A stretch of DNA of 64,000 nucleotides from Nocardia amikacinitolerans NBRC 108937 (GTDB lineage Bacteria; Actinomycetota; Actinomycetes; Mycobacteriales; Mycobacteriaceae): assembly GCF_001612615.1 (NCBI RefSeq), contig NZ_BDAU01000007.1:62001-126000 (forward strand), in the 5' to 3' direction. The stretch's first letter is position 1. Each line of letters opens with the position of its first letter. The notes below the pieces were generated by a model, which was not told the DNA's origin, searched no databases, and worked only from the letters and a program-made list of their open reading frames with translations. The translations under genes were made by a program, and so were the position numbers. Positions 35,555-44,696 of the stretch are shown in pieces.

Positions 35555-35747
35555 GCGATCAGTATCGGCCGTGGACCGGATACCGGCCCTCGGACACGAG
35601 GGCGTAGTCGAAAACCGATGCGCGCTCTGTCGCCTATCCGTTGGGCGGCGGTTCGTCACAGGCGCGTCGCTGGTCGTGCGGCCGCCGTTCTAGTCGGCAG
35701 CCTTGACGGCGTCGGCCCGGCTCCCAGCCCCGGAACTCGCCGATTGG

Positions 35748-36257
35748 CTAAGTGCGGCGCGCGGGCGGAATCGTGTGCAGTTCGACTTCGGTGAGTCGGC
35801 CCGAGGTGACGGTGGCCGTCAGGTAGGTGTGATGGGGCTGGCGGCGTTTGTCGGTGGGGGAGCCGGGGTTGAGCAGGCGGAGGCCGGTGGCGGTGACGGT
35901 GTCCCAGGGGATGTGGCTGTGGCCGAACACCAGGACGTCGGTGTCGGGGAAGTCGCGGGCGCAGCGTTGCTCGCGGCCGGTGGCCTGGCCGGTCTCGTGC
36001 ACGACCGCCAGCCGCAGGCCGTCGAGGTCGGCGCGGGCGATCTCGGGCAGGCGGGCGCGCAGCTCGGGACCGTCGTTGTTGCCGTAGACGCCGATGAGTC
36101 GTTTGCTCCGCGCTTCGAGCCGGTCCAGCAGCGCCACCTCGACCCAGTCACCCGCGTGCACGACCACGTCGGCGGCGTCCACCGCCCGCCAGACGGCTTC
36201 CGGCAGGTCGCGCGCGCGTTTCGGGATGTGGGTGTCGGAGATGATCAGCAACCGCAC
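35748..36257 (-). CDS. YfcE-type metallophosphoesterase
   Basis: 169-residue calcineurin-like phosphodiesterase with complete metal-binding motifs: DTH (ISDTHIPKR), GD (VHAGDWVE), GNND (VYGNNDGPE), H in VVHETG and GHSH (VFGHSHIPW). YfcE enzymes hydrolyse phosphodiesters with Mn; the physiological substrate is unknown. GTG start at 36257. It is cytoplasmic and stands alone on its strand, 33 bases from the DUF6506 gene. Confidence 0.9.
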   Translation of the reverse strand: MRLLIISDTHIPKRARDLPEAVWRAVDAADVVVHAGDWVEVALLDRLEARSKRLIGVYGNNDGPELRARLPEIARADLDGLRLAVVHETGQATGREQRCARDFPDTDVLVFGHSHIPWDTVTATGLRLLNPGSPTDKRRQPHHTYLTATVTSGRLTEVELHTIPPARRT

Positions 36258-36290
36258 GGTCTCCGGTCTACCACCGGCATCGACACTCCG

Positions 36291-36587
36291 TCACGAGAAG
36301 ATCGCGTGCACTTGGTCGACGGCTTCGGCGCCGTAACCCACCGCGCCCACCGGGACAGCGCCGTGCACTGCCTCGATCACCCGGGCCGTCCATACCGGAC
36401 CGAATCCGCCGCACAGTTCGATGAGCTGGGCGCCGCCGTCGACCAGGCGGCGGGCCACGTCGATGGCCTGCTCCGGGTGACCGACGCCGACGAACACCGA
36501 GCGGCAAGCGCCGGTTTCCACGACGGTTTCGTTTCCGGGATCGCTTCCTGCCGCGGTGTAGATGAATCCCCATGCGGTCAGCGCCAT
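36291..36587 (-). CDS. DUF6506-type small protein
   Basis: 98 residues, alpha/beta, with MALTAWGFIYTAAGSDP at the start and LIELCGGFGPVWTARVIEAV in the middle. I place it in DUF6506 from memory; function is unknown. ATG 36587 has GAGAGG upstream. It follows the LysR gene by 33 bases on the same strand, so the two may be co-transcribed. Confidence 0.75.
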   Translation of the reverse strand: MALTAWGFIYTAAGSDPGNETVVETGACRSVFVGVGHPEQAIDVARRLVDGGAQLIELCGGFGPVWTARVIEAVHGAVPVGAVGYGAEAVDQVHAIFS

Positions 36588-36620
36588 GTGCGTGCCTCTC
36601 GACGAGCTTCGGCCGCAGAC

Positions 36621-37562
36621 CTACCGAGGCGCGACCCGATCGGCTTCCAGCGAAACCGACGCCGGGTCGCGCTGTCCACGAGGTAGCACCGCAGGGGCGT
36701 GCGGCCGTTCCGCACGCACCAGGTCGGCGACCATCCGGTGGCGTCGCGTGGCCGCTGAATCGGCCGGATTCCATGCCAGCGCGTAGCGGATGGACGGCGC
36801 GTCGGCGGCGAAAGGCAGCCAGACCAACCCGTCGCCCGGCCGCACATTCCAGGCCGGTCGCACCGCGACGACATCCCCGCCGTGCGCGAGTTCGGCCGCG
36901 AACAGCGCCCGTCGCGGCGCGCTCGTTCGGATCGCCGTTGGCCGCCAGCCCGCTCGAATCCACGAGTCTCGGATCGAGTCGTGATAGCCCGGCGCCGCCG
37001 ATCGCGCGAACCACAACAGCGCGCTGCCGTCCAGATCGGCCCACCGCACCGCGTTGCGCTGGGCAAGCCGATGATCGGCGGAAACGACTACACCCAACTC
37101 CGCCTCGGCGATCACGACATGGTCCAGCCCGGACAGGTCCGCGGGCAAGAGCAGAACTCCCATGTCGAGCGAACCTTCTCGCAGGCCGGAGAGCTGTTCG
37201 GCGGTCTGCGTGTCGAGGAACTCCAGGGTCGGCTCGCCGACCCCGCGCCACAACGCCGAGGCCGACCACGGCGGCGCACCGGGCGTCACGGCGACCCGCG
37301 GAATCCGCTCCTCCCGCACGGACTCTCGTGCTCTGCGTGCCGAATCCAGCACGGCACGAGCATGTTCGGCGAGCCGGGCGCCCGCCCGAGTCGGCGTCAT
37401 TCCGGCGGCGCTCCGCACGAACAACGCCGTGCCGAGCTCACGTTCGAGCGCGATGATCTGCTGACTCAACGATGTCGGTCGGATACCGATCGCCTCCGCC
37501 GCGCGGGTGAGGTTCCGCTCCTCGTCGACCGCGAGGAAATACCGCAACTGTCGCAGTTCCAC
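36621..37562 (-). CDS. LysR family transcriptional regulator
   Basis: 313 residues. The N-terminal winged helix is at 1-60 (MELRQLRYFLAVDEERNLTRA, then PTSLSQQIIALERELGTALF), followed by a linker helix and a periplasmic-binding-like effector domain. GTG 37562. Usually LysR regulators act on a divergent target, but here the upstream gene is on the same strand, so the downstream DUF6506 gene is the nearest candidate. Effector unknown. Confidence 0.9.
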   Translation of the reverse strand: MELRQLRYFLAVDEERNLTRAAEAIGIRPTSLSQQIIALERELGTALFVRSAAGMTPTRAGARLAEHARAVLDSARRARESVREERIPRVAVTPGAPPWSASALWRGVGEPTLEFLDTQTAEQLSGLREGSLDMGVLLLPADLSGLDHVVIAEAELGVVVSADHRLAQRNAVRWADLDGSALLWFARSAAPGYHDSIRDSWIRAGWRPTAIRTSAPRRALFAAELAHGGDVVAVRPAWNVRPGDGLVWLPFAADAPSIRYALAWNPADSAATRRHRMVADLVRAERPHAPAVLPRGQRDPASVSLEADRVAPR

Positions 37563-37587
37563 TCCGCCACGCTAACTCGTGGTTCGG

Positions 37588-37974
37588 TCAGAGAGCCGGT
37601 CGGTTTCTGGTTCCGTAGGTGCCCCATTCGTCGCCGCGGAGATACGCGAGGTGCTGGGCGTCGGCGCGGGCGGAGAGGGCGGCGGCGATCTCGGCGGCGG
37701 TGTTGCGGCGCAATTTCCACAGCACGCCCATGCAGCCCGCGACGATCGCGAAGCCCGCGGCGGCGCCGCCGGGCTCGGCGTCGAAGAGGTTGCCGATGCC
37801 GATGAGCAGGCCGAGTGCCGCGACCGCCCATGTCCACGCGCCGGGATGCCGACGCATCGATTCCCGCACCCTGCCGAAAGCTTGTTTGGTCTTGTCCGGG
37901 TTCTGGAAGCACCAGACGACGAGGTAGAAAGGCCACAGGAACGGAGCCAGCAGCAACAGGACGATGATCTTCAT
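37588..37974 (-). CDS. Small membrane protein, function unknown
   Basis: 128 residues. Two or three hydrophobic stretches: residues 2-23 (IIVLLLLAPFLWPFYLVVWC), 47-62 and 70-88. The C-terminus is charged and soluble (AEIAAALSARADAQHLAYL). ATG 37974 has GAGGAGGG upstream. I do not recognise a family. Confidence 0.65.
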   Translation of the reverse strand: MKIIVLLLLAPFLWPFYLVVWCFQNPDKTKQAFGRVRESMRRHPGAWTWAVAALGLLIGIGNLFDAEPGGAAAGFAIVAGCMGVLWKLRRNTAAEIAAALSARADAQHLAYLRGDEWGTYGTRNRPAL

Positions 37975-38151
37975 GGCCCTCCTCTCACTGGTCCTGGGAT
38001 TGAGGGACTACCCACCCCTTCGAGACCCAGTCCACGTGGTGTTGGTCACCGTGACACCGCGGCAGCTAGAAGGCCGGAAATCCGTGGGGCGGGGACCCGC
38101 TGCCGAGCCGTTCGCGACTTCGGCCGGGGTCGAGCGGGGCAGACTGGTCGG

Positions 38152-38631
38152 ATGATCATCGAGCCGTTGCGCCAGCGCGCGATTCCCGAGGTGATCGCGC
38201 TGATGGAGCTGGGGATGCCCTACATCACCGCGCGCACCTACTCCGACTACTGGCTCTACGCGAACCTGTTCTCCTCGACCTGCCCGGTGGCGATCGTCGA
38301 CGGCCGGATCGCGGGCGCGCTCGTCGCGTTCCGCAGTCAGGACGAACCGGCCGACGTGTACGCGCAGGACTTGATGGTCCATCCCGATTTCCGCCGCAGG
38401 GGCGTCACGCGCGCCCTGATGGACCACCTGCGCGACACCGCGGAGACGATGGGCTGCCACCGGATCTACCTGACCTCGATGCCGGGCAATCACGCGGCCC
38501 ACCGCACCTGGGAAGCGCTCGGATTCCGGAACGTGCCCGGCGACCGGACCATCGACGGCGTCTCGGTCGTCTCCGACTTCAAGGGCCCCGGCAAGGCGCG
38601 TGCGGTCTTCGAGCTGCCGCTGCCCCGATGA
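38152..38631 (+). CDS. GNAT family N-acetyltransferase
   Basis: 159 residues. The acetyl-CoA loop VHPDFRRRGVTRALMDHLRD (about 85-104) has the R/Q-x-x-G-x-G/A pattern, followed by IYLTSMPGNHAAHRTWEALGF (motif B). Substrate unknown; stand-alone small GNATs modify amines of metabolites, antibiotics or proteins. ATG 38152. The gene stands alone, convergent with the sigma factor gene. Confidence 0.85.
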   Translation: MIIEPLRQRAIPEVIALMELGMPYITARTYSDYWLYANLFSSTCPVAIVDGRIAGALVAFRSQDEPADVYAQDLMVHPDFRRRGVTRALMDHLRDTAETMGCHRIYLTSMPGNHAAHRTWEALGFRNVPGDRTIDGVSVVSDFKGPGKARAVFELPLPR

Positions 38632-38700
38632 GCGTCGCGGGCCGAAGCCCTTGGTGCAGCGGAGTTTCCGCGTGCGTGAACTCGGCGGAGCCGCCCCGAC

Positions 38701-39534
38701 TCAGGCCGCGGTGCTCGCGCGGGCGGGCGGCTCGGCGAGTGCCTGTTCGCGCAGGCTGTCGAGGGTGGTGGCGAGGATCCTGGAGACCTGCATCTGCGAG
38801 CAGCCGATCAGACGTCCGATCTCGGCCTGGGTCCGGTTCTCGTAGAACCGCATGATCAGCACTCGACGTTCGCGCTCGGGCAGCGCGGCGATCAGCGGCC
38901 GCACCGCCATCGCGTCCTCGAGCAGGCGATAGCACGGTTCGACGGCGCCGAGGGTTTCCCGGATGGACGACGTCCCGCCTTCCTCCTCGCCGCGTTCGGG
39001 AGTGTCGAGCGAGTCGGCGGTGTAGGCGTTGCGTGCGACGAGCGCCTGGGTGACCTCGGTCAGTTCGACGCCGAGTTCGGCGGCCAGCTCGCGCGCGGTG
39101 GGCATGCGCCCGAGCCGGTGGGTCAGCGCGTCGGTGGCGGGCCCGAGGCGCTGGTGCAGTTCCTTGATGCCGCGCGGCACCCGGACGGCCCAGGTGTGGT
39201 CCCGGAAGTGGCGGCGCACCTCGCCCATGATCGTGGGCACGGCGAAGGCGAGGAACGGCTTGCCCTGGGAGACGTCGAAGCGGTCCACCGCTTGCACCAG
39301 GCCGAGCATCGCGATCTGCTGGAGGTCGTCGAGATCCTGGCCGCGGTTGGCGAAGCGGCGGGCGATATTGCCCGCCAGCGGCAGACACCGGTGCACGATC
39401 TCCTCCCGCAGCGCGCGGCGCTGCGGGTCGTCGGCGTCGAGGGCGGCCAGCTTGTCGAACCAGGGTTCGATGTCGTCATAGCTGTCGCCGGACTTCTTGG
39501 CGCCCGGTCTGCTCTCCGATGCCGAGTTGCTCAT
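38701..39534 (-). CDS. SigB/SigF/SigG-type RNA polymerase sigma factor
   Basis: 277 residues. Region 2 (about 65-125: RFANRGQDLDDLQQIAMLGL, GKPFLAFAVPTIMGEVRRHFRD) contacts the core and the -10. Region 3 includes RVPRGIKELHQRLG. Region 4 ends ERERRVLIMRFYENRTQAE with a helix-turn-helix for the -35 box. This is a group 3 stress sigma factor, not an ECF factor. ATG 39534 has GAGG six bases upstream. A SigF-type promoter lies about 40 bases upstream, so it likely drives its own gene. No anti-sigma gene is adjacent; the stressosome operon 7 to 11 kb away may be its input. Confidence 0.9.
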   Translation of the reverse strand: MSNSASESRPGAKKSGDSYDDIEPWFDKLAALDADDPQRRALREEIVHRCLPLAGNIARRFANRGQDLDDLQQIAMLGLVQAVDRFDVSQGKPFLAFAVPTIMGEVRRHFRDHTWAVRVPRGIKELHQRLGPATDALTHRLGRMPTARELAAELGVELTEVTQALVARNAYTADSLDTPERGEEEGGTSSIRETLGAVEPCYRLLEDAMAVRPLIAALPERERRVLIMRFYENRTQAEIGRLIGCSQMQVSRILATTLDSLREQALAEPPARASTAA

Positions 39535-39572
39535 GGAATACCTCGCTCCCAACCGAATTCGACGTCGGTCAG

Positions 39573-39597
39573 ATACCCGCGCCCGCCGCTCACAAAC
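39573..39597 (-). promoter_or_regulatory. SigF-type promoter of the sigma factor gene
   Basis: On the minus strand GTTT (39597-39594) is followed after 15 bases by GGGTAT (39578-39573), matching the SigB/SigF consensus GTTT-N15-17-GGGTAT. The ATG of the sigma gene is about 39 bases downstream. This implies autoregulation. Confidence 0.75.
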
Positions 39598-39687
39598 GTC
39601 CGTCTACGACCTTCCCGAAGCCGGTTCACGAACGGGCGGTAGGCATTCGCCCCACCCGCTTCCGAGACCCCCGCACCGGCGTCGCGA

Positions 39688-41100
39688 TCAGCGGAGGCGG
39701 CGCAGGGCGCGGTCGGCGGCGTTGGCGCCGCACATGCCGTGCGCGCCGGGGCCGGGCGGGGTGGCGGCGGAACAGAGATAGTGGCCGGGCAGGCCGAGGT
39801 CGTAGGGCTGCAAGGTCTTTCGCGGGCCGAAGACGAGCTGGGGGATGTCCTTGGCACCGGTCATGATGTTGCCGCCGACGTAGTTCGGGTTGTGGGCGGC
39901 GAAATCCGTCGTGGTGCGCACGTCGACGCCGAGGACGCGGTCACGGAAACCGGGGGCGAAGCGTTCGATCTGGGCGATTATCGCCTCGGTGGCGTCGCCG
40001 GTGTAGCCGTGCGGGACGTGCGCGTACGCCCAGATCGGGTGGACGTCGCCGACCGAGCGCCCCGGATCCGCCAGATACTGCTGACCCACCAGCACGAACG
40101 GCCGCTCGGGCATGCGTCCGGCGTGGATGTCGCGCTCGGTCGCGGCGACCTCCGCGTACGTGCCGCCGAGGTGCACGGTGCCGGCCCGGCGGGCGGCTCG
40201 CGCGGTCCACGGAATTCCGTCCTGGACCGCGAAGTCGACCTTGAACGCGCCGGGTCCGTAGCGAAAACGACGGAAGGCTTTGCCGATTCGCGCGGGAAGC
40301 CGGTCGCCGAGGATCTCCGCGACGGCGGTCGGCGCCAGATCCCACAGCACGACTTCCGCCGCGGGCAGGTCGGTCCGGGAACGCACCGGTGTGCCGGTCT
40401 CGATCTTGCCGCCGAGGTCGCCGAGCAGCGCCGCCATCGCGTCGGTGATGCGCTGCGAACCGCCCGCGGCGACGGCCCAGCCGTAGGTGTGGCCCGCGGT
40501 CAGGATGCCGAGGCCGATGCTGGCGCTGAGCGGCCGGTTCAGCGGATGGAAGGCATGCGCGGCGACGCCGCCGAACAGACCGCGCGCCTGCGGGGTGCGC
40601 AAGGCCGCCGCGAGCAGGTCGGCCGAGGCCAGCGCGGGAATTCCGAAGCGCGCCAAGCTGAACGGATGGCGGGGCACGCGCAGCAGCGGCCGCATGATGT
40701 CGGTGCTCATCCGGTCGTAGCGGGCGACGGGGCGTTCGAACAGCAGCCGCCACGCGCGGCCGTCGGCGCCGAGACCGGCGGCCGTGTCGGCGACCGAGCG
40801 GTGCAGCACGCCCGCGCTGCCGTCGTCGAGCGGATGGACGCAGTCGATGTCCGGCCAAGCCCAGGTCAATCCGTAGCGTTCGAGGTCGACCGACCGAAGG
40901 AACGGAGAGCCGACGACCATCGGGTGGATGGCCGAGCACTGGTCGTGCAGCAGGCCGGGGACGATCGCTTCCCTTGTCCGCGTGCCGCCGCCGATCTCGT
41001 CGGCGGCTTCCAGCACGGTGACCTGAAGTCCCGCCCTGGCAAGGACGATCGCCGCCGCGAGACCGTTCGGGCCGCTGCCGACCACAACCGCTGTGCTCAT
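39688..41100 (-). CDS. Phytoene desaturase-like FAD-dependent oxidoreductase
   Basis: 470-residue flavoprotein. It starts with MSTAVVVGSGPNGLAAAIVLARAG (FAD dinucleotide-binding motif, residues about 6-20) and has the carotenoid-desaturase/retinol-saturase-like GGGTRTREAIVPGLLHDQC. The C-terminal FAD-closing segment is YLCSAATPPGPGAHGMCG. It resembles the mycobacterial dehydrogenase next to the DUF3556 membrane protein. Substrate unknown; carotenoid synthesis is not implied. ATG 41100 has GGAG upstream. It is the third gene of a ligase-DUF3556-oxidoreductase unit. Confidence 0.87.
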   Translation of the reverse strand: MSTAVVVGSGPNGLAAAIVLARAGLQVTVLEAADEIGGGTRTREAIVPGLLHDQCSAIHPMVVGSPFLRSVDLERYGLTWAWPDIDCVHPLDDGSAGVLHRSVADTAAGLGADGRAWRLLFERPVARYDRMSTDIMRPLLRVPRHPFSLARFGIPALASADLLAAALRTPQARGLFGGVAAHAFHPLNRPLSASIGLGILTAGHTYGWAVAAGGSQRITDAMAALLGDLGGKIETGTPVRSRTDLPAAEVVLWDLAPTAVAEILGDRLPARIGKAFRRFRYGPGAFKVDFAVQDGIPWTARAARRAGTVHLGGTYAEVAATERDIHAGRMPERPFVLVGQQYLADPGRSVGDVHPIWAYAHVPHGYTGDATEAIIAQIERFAPGFRDRVLGVDVRTTTDFAAHNPNYVGGNIMTGAKDIPQLVFGPRKTLQPYDLGLPGHYLCSAATPPGPGAHGMCGANAADRALRRLR

Positions 41101-41126
41101 ATCGCTCTCCGTTCCGGTGGTCAGGG

Positions 41127-42947
41127 TCAGCCGACGCGCTGCGGCGCGGGTTCGGGTGCGGGCTCGACGGGGAGCGCAGGCACCTCGTAACCCGCCCGTC
41201 GCCAGGTCACCTCGTGCGCGATCGGACCGTCGGGCAGCCACGGCTGCGCCCGCACGGCGTCGCGCACCCGCCATTCTCCGCGCTCCACGACGCCGAGCGC
41301 CGCGTCGATGACCTGGTACCGCTGGGTGCCGCGGTGCATCGGCTGGGACTCCACCCACACGATGATCCACTCACCCGGCGCGAACCCGACGCGCGACTGC
41401 ACCGCGTCGATCAGATCGATGTTGTGCAGGTGCCCGTCGCCGAAGTTGAAGCCGATCAGCGAATTGCAGCCGAACTCGGCCTCGCGCACCGTCCACCGGT
41501 CGAGATCGGGAATGTGCTTGTACAGCAACGAGAACAGGCCGCGACCCTGGCTGTGCATCGACCGCCACGCGATGGTCTGCTGCATGGTGATCTCGGCGAT
41601 AGCCTTCGGGTAGCCCATGGCCTGCAATTGGTCGACCTGGTTCTTGGCGGGCCGGTGCGGCATGGTGTTCAGCTTCTCCTCCGCGCCGGGCGCGAAAGCC
41701 CACAGCGCCGAGGCCCAGTTGCCCGCGTACTGCCGCATCGACGGCAGGAACGACACCAGATCCGGGCGCAGGTTGCCGAGGACCGGGAAGAACACCAGCG
41801 CGGCGGCGATGCCGAGGGTCAGCCACGGCGAGGACATGTCGGTCACCGCGTAGCCGCCCGCCGCGGGGAACCCGAGGAACAGGAACACCGTCAGGTAGGC
41901 GAACAGGATGTTCCACTCCAGCGGCACCGCCAGCGGGAAGGTGGAGGTGATGAACAAGTGGAACACCACCATCATCACCACGCCCGCCAACGTCAGCCAG
42001 TGGTTGGTCGAGAACAGCAACACCAACGGCGTGATGATCTCGACCGTGGTCCCGCCGACGTGCGCCAGGAACGAGGCGACCTTGGACGGGCGCAGATCGC
42101 GCGGGAAGTCGCGGTAGTGCAGGCGCTTGAGCCACCGGAACGGCATGCTGGGGCTGTTGGACACCATCGGCGGAACGACATTCGAGAAGTGGTCGCCGAA
42201 CTTGGACACACCAGCGCCGATCCACACGGCGCAGATCAGCAGCTTCGCCGCGATGATCATGTCGACGAACGGCAGCGCCGCGAAGAAGACCAGCGCGGGC
42301 AGGTACTGCTCACCGCGCGCCGCGAGGAAGATCGTCTTGTCCCGCAGACCGCACAGCACATACAGCACGATCGGCGCGATCAGCAGTGCCGGATTCACCA
42401 GACCCGAGGTGTTGTCGGGCAGTGCCGCGCTAAGCGACGCGCTCGGGACGCCCGGCAGCACGATCGCCAGCAGCAGTGTGCCGAGGAACGACAGGTAGAG
42501 GACGACGTCGACGATCGTGCGGGTGTCGCCGTTCGTGAACGGCACGTGCCGCCACGGCCGCAGCCGAATCGTGCCCGGCCGGGCCCAGAACAGGATGCCG
42601 CCGGTCATCGGTTTGAACTTGCCCGCGAGCGGACCCCAGGATCCGGCCAGGCCGATGGCCTCGAGCAGGACGGTCCAGAGCACCAGCTTCTGGTAGACGA
42701 TCGGTTCGTTCCACCATTCGCCCACCGCCCAGAACGGGCCGACGTCGGAGGTCCAGGTGGCCAGCGCGACGCCGCCGAGGGTGTAGAGCACGAGGAGTTT
42801 CACGATATAGATGGTGTGAATCATTCGCGGGCTGCCGAAGCCGTAATTCACCCAGTGCAGTGCCAGGGCTCGGACGCGCTCGGGTAGCGGCTGGTCGAGG
42901 AATGTGTCCACGTCGACGGGTGGGAAATCGCCCGTTTTGAATCCCAT
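41127..42947 (-). CDS. DUF3556 integral membrane protein
   Basis: 606 residues. The first about 430 residues hold ten or so membrane helices (for example IYIVKLLVLYTLGGVALATW and VVMMVVFHLFITSTFPLAV). The C-terminal about 150 residues are soluble (ITMQQTIAWRSMHSQGRGLF, then FGDGHLHNIDLIDAVQ), the DUF3556 part. Function unknown; conserved in mycolic-acid bacteria. It ends 26 bases before the oxidoreductase and follows the acyl-CoA ligase on the same strand. Confidence 0.88.
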   Translation of the reverse strand: MGFKTGDFPPVDVDTFLDQPLPERVRALALHWVNYGFGSPRMIHTIYIVKLLVLYTLGGVALATWTSDVGPFWAVGEWWNEPIVYQKLVLWTVLLEAIGLAGSWGPLAGKFKPMTGGILFWARPGTIRLRPWRHVPFTNGDTRTIVDVVLYLSFLGTLLLAIVLPGVPSASLSAALPDNTSGLVNPALLIAPIVLYVLCGLRDKTIFLAARGEQYLPALVFFAALPFVDMIIAAKLLICAVWIGAGVSKFGDHFSNVVPPMVSNSPSMPFRWLKRLHYRDFPRDLRPSKVASFLAHVGGTTVEIITPLVLLFSTNHWLTLAGVVMMVVFHLFITSTFPLAVPLEWNILFAYLTVFLFLGFPAAGGYAVTDMSSPWLTLGIAAALVFFPVLGNLRPDLVSFLPSMRQYAGNWASALWAFAPGAEEKLNTMPHRPAKNQVDQLQAMGYPKAIAEITMQQTIAWRSMHSQGRGLFSLLYKHIPDLDRWTVREAEFGCNSLIGFNFGDGHLHNIDLIDAVQSRVGFAPGEWIIVWVESQPMHRGTQRYQVIDAALGVVERGEWRVRDAVRAQPWLPDGPIAHEVTWRRAGYEVPALPVEPAPEPAPQRVG

Positions 42948-43048
42948 TGTTCGAGCCTTTCTCGAGATCGTTTCGGGTGCGCGGCATCGACGTCCGTTCG
43001 CTCATCGATAGGTTCGGACGGCAGCCGGTTCGCTATTGGGGAGCCGAA

Positions 43049-44521
43049 TTACTCCGCGGATCGGGCAGGCGCTGTCAGCGCGCGCAGTTTTCTCTTGTCG
43101 ATCTTGCCCACCGGATTTCTGGGCAGCTCTTCCGTGAGATGAATGGCGACCGGGAGTTTGACGCGGGCCAGCGAAACGCCGCAATGTTCGAGCAAGCTCG
43201 CCGCGGTCGGCTCCGCGCCAGGCATGGCGACCACGTGCGCGACCGGCACCTCGCCGAGCACCTCGTGCGGCGCGCCGATCACGGCCGCCTCCAGCACATC
43301 CGGGTGGGCATGCAGGACGTTCTCGATCTCCTTGGGATAGATGTTCTCGCCGCCGCGGATGATCATGTCCTTGATGCGATCGACCAGGACGAGGTAGCCG
43401 TCCCCGTCGAAGTAGCCGACGTCGCCGGTGTGCAGCCAGCCGTCGACGATGGTCCGCGCGGTCGCTTCGGGCCTGCCGAGATACCCGCGCATCACGTTCG
43501 CGCCCTTGATCACCACTTCGCCGGTCGCGCCCGCGTCGAGAAGATTGCCGTCGACATCCATGATCGCCACCGTCTGACCGGGCAGCGGCACCCCGACCGT
43601 GCCCGGCTTCCTCGGCCCGCGCGGCGGGTTCACCGTCGACGCGCAGGTGCCCTCGGAAAGCCCGTAACCCTCGACGATCGGTACGCCGAAACGGGATTCG
43701 AAGCGGGCGATGAGTTCGGCGGGCATCGGCGCCGCGCCGCACACGACGAGCCGCAACGACGAGGTGTCCGGAGTCCGCTCCGCGGCCTGGGCCACCAGCA
43801 TGGCGTAAATAGCGGGCACGGCGGAGAAGTACGTCGGGCGAACGCGCTCGACCACGTCGAAGAAGGTGGACGCCGAGAACCGTCCGGCGATGGTGGCCCT
43901 GCCGCCTGCCAGCAGCGGCGACAGGACGCTGACCACGATCCCGTTGACGTGGAACAGCGGCAGGATCAGCAGGCTGTGATCGTGCTCGTCGAGGCGGAGC
44001 GTCTCGATGAGCATGGCGCACATCGCGGCGATGTTGGCGTGGTCGAGCACGACGCCCTTCGGCTGTCCCGTGGTGCCGCTGGTGTAGATGATCAGGGCGG
44101 TGGCGTCGTCCTCGATCGGCACCGCGGGCACCGGCGCGTCGATCGCGACGGCGGGGCCCGCCACCTCGGCCACGTCCAGCGTGTCGAGGGCGCGTCCGTC
44201 TTCGGTGATCACGACTTTCGCGGCGCAATCGGAAATCTGATAGCGCGCTTCGTCGAACGTCGAATCCGGCTTGATCGGCGTGACCGCGGCGCCGAGACGC
44301 CAGGCCGCGAAAAGGATGATCACCAATTCCAGACGATTCGACAGCATCACCGCGACAACATCGCCGCGCCGCACTCCGTGCCCATGCAGAATGGTCGCCG
44401 CGGCCCGGACGCGGCGCGCGAAATTCTCGTTGTCGAGTTCTTCGCGATCGTCGGCGAGGCACGGTCCCGTCGGATTCCAGAGCGCCCGAACCTGGGGTAT
44501 TTCGGCTACCTTCTGCACCAT
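43049..44521 (-). CDS. Acyl-CoA synthetase (AMP-forming, FadD-like)
   Basis: 490-residue ANL superfamily adenylate-forming enzyme. The ATP-binding P-loop is ALIIYTSGTTGQPKGVV (about 150), then EGYGLSEGT, GWLHTGDVGYFDGDGYLVLVDR and the catalytic lysine region PRNPVGKIDKRKL near the end. It activates a carboxylic acid to acyl-CoA. ATG 44521 has GAGGA close upstream; the long frame before it is noncoding and overlaps the divergent regulator. First gene of its unit and divergent from the PucR gene. Confidence 0.9.
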   Translation of the reverse strand: MVQKVAEIPQVRALWNPTGPCLADDREELDNENFARRVRAAATILHGHGVRRGDVVAVMLSNRLELVIILFAAWRLGAAVTPIKPDSTFDEARYQISDCAAKVVITEDGRALDTLDVAEVAGPAVAIDAPVPAVPIEDDATALIIYTSGTTGQPKGVVLDHANIAAMCAMLIETLRLDEHDHSLLILPLFHVNGIVVSVLSPLLAGGRATIAGRFSASTFFDVVERVRPTYFSAVPAIYAMLVAQAAERTPDTSSLRLVVCGAAPMPAELIARFESRFGVPIVEGYGLSEGTCASTVNPPRGPRKPGTVGVPLPGQTVAIMDVDGNLLDAGATGEVVIKGANVMRGYLGRPEATARTIVDGWLHTGDVGYFDGDGYLVLVDRIKDMIIRGGENIYPKEIENVLHAHPDVLEAAVIGAPHEVLGEVPVAHVVAMPGAEPTAASLLEHCGVSLARVKLPVAIHLTEELPRNPVGKIDKRKLRALTAPARSAE

Positions 44522-44696
44522 TTCCTCACCATCGAATGCGTACGTGACGTGGATTACATTTCCACGGTAGGTAGCGGGCGGAGGCGGAGCTACGGGCCCG
44601 CGTCCCAGAGTTTCCGGCGCGTGTTGTGCCGGTGGCACAAAAGGTTGGCGTAAGCGCCCGCCGAGGCCGCTGACCTGGCGTATCGTCCCGGACCAA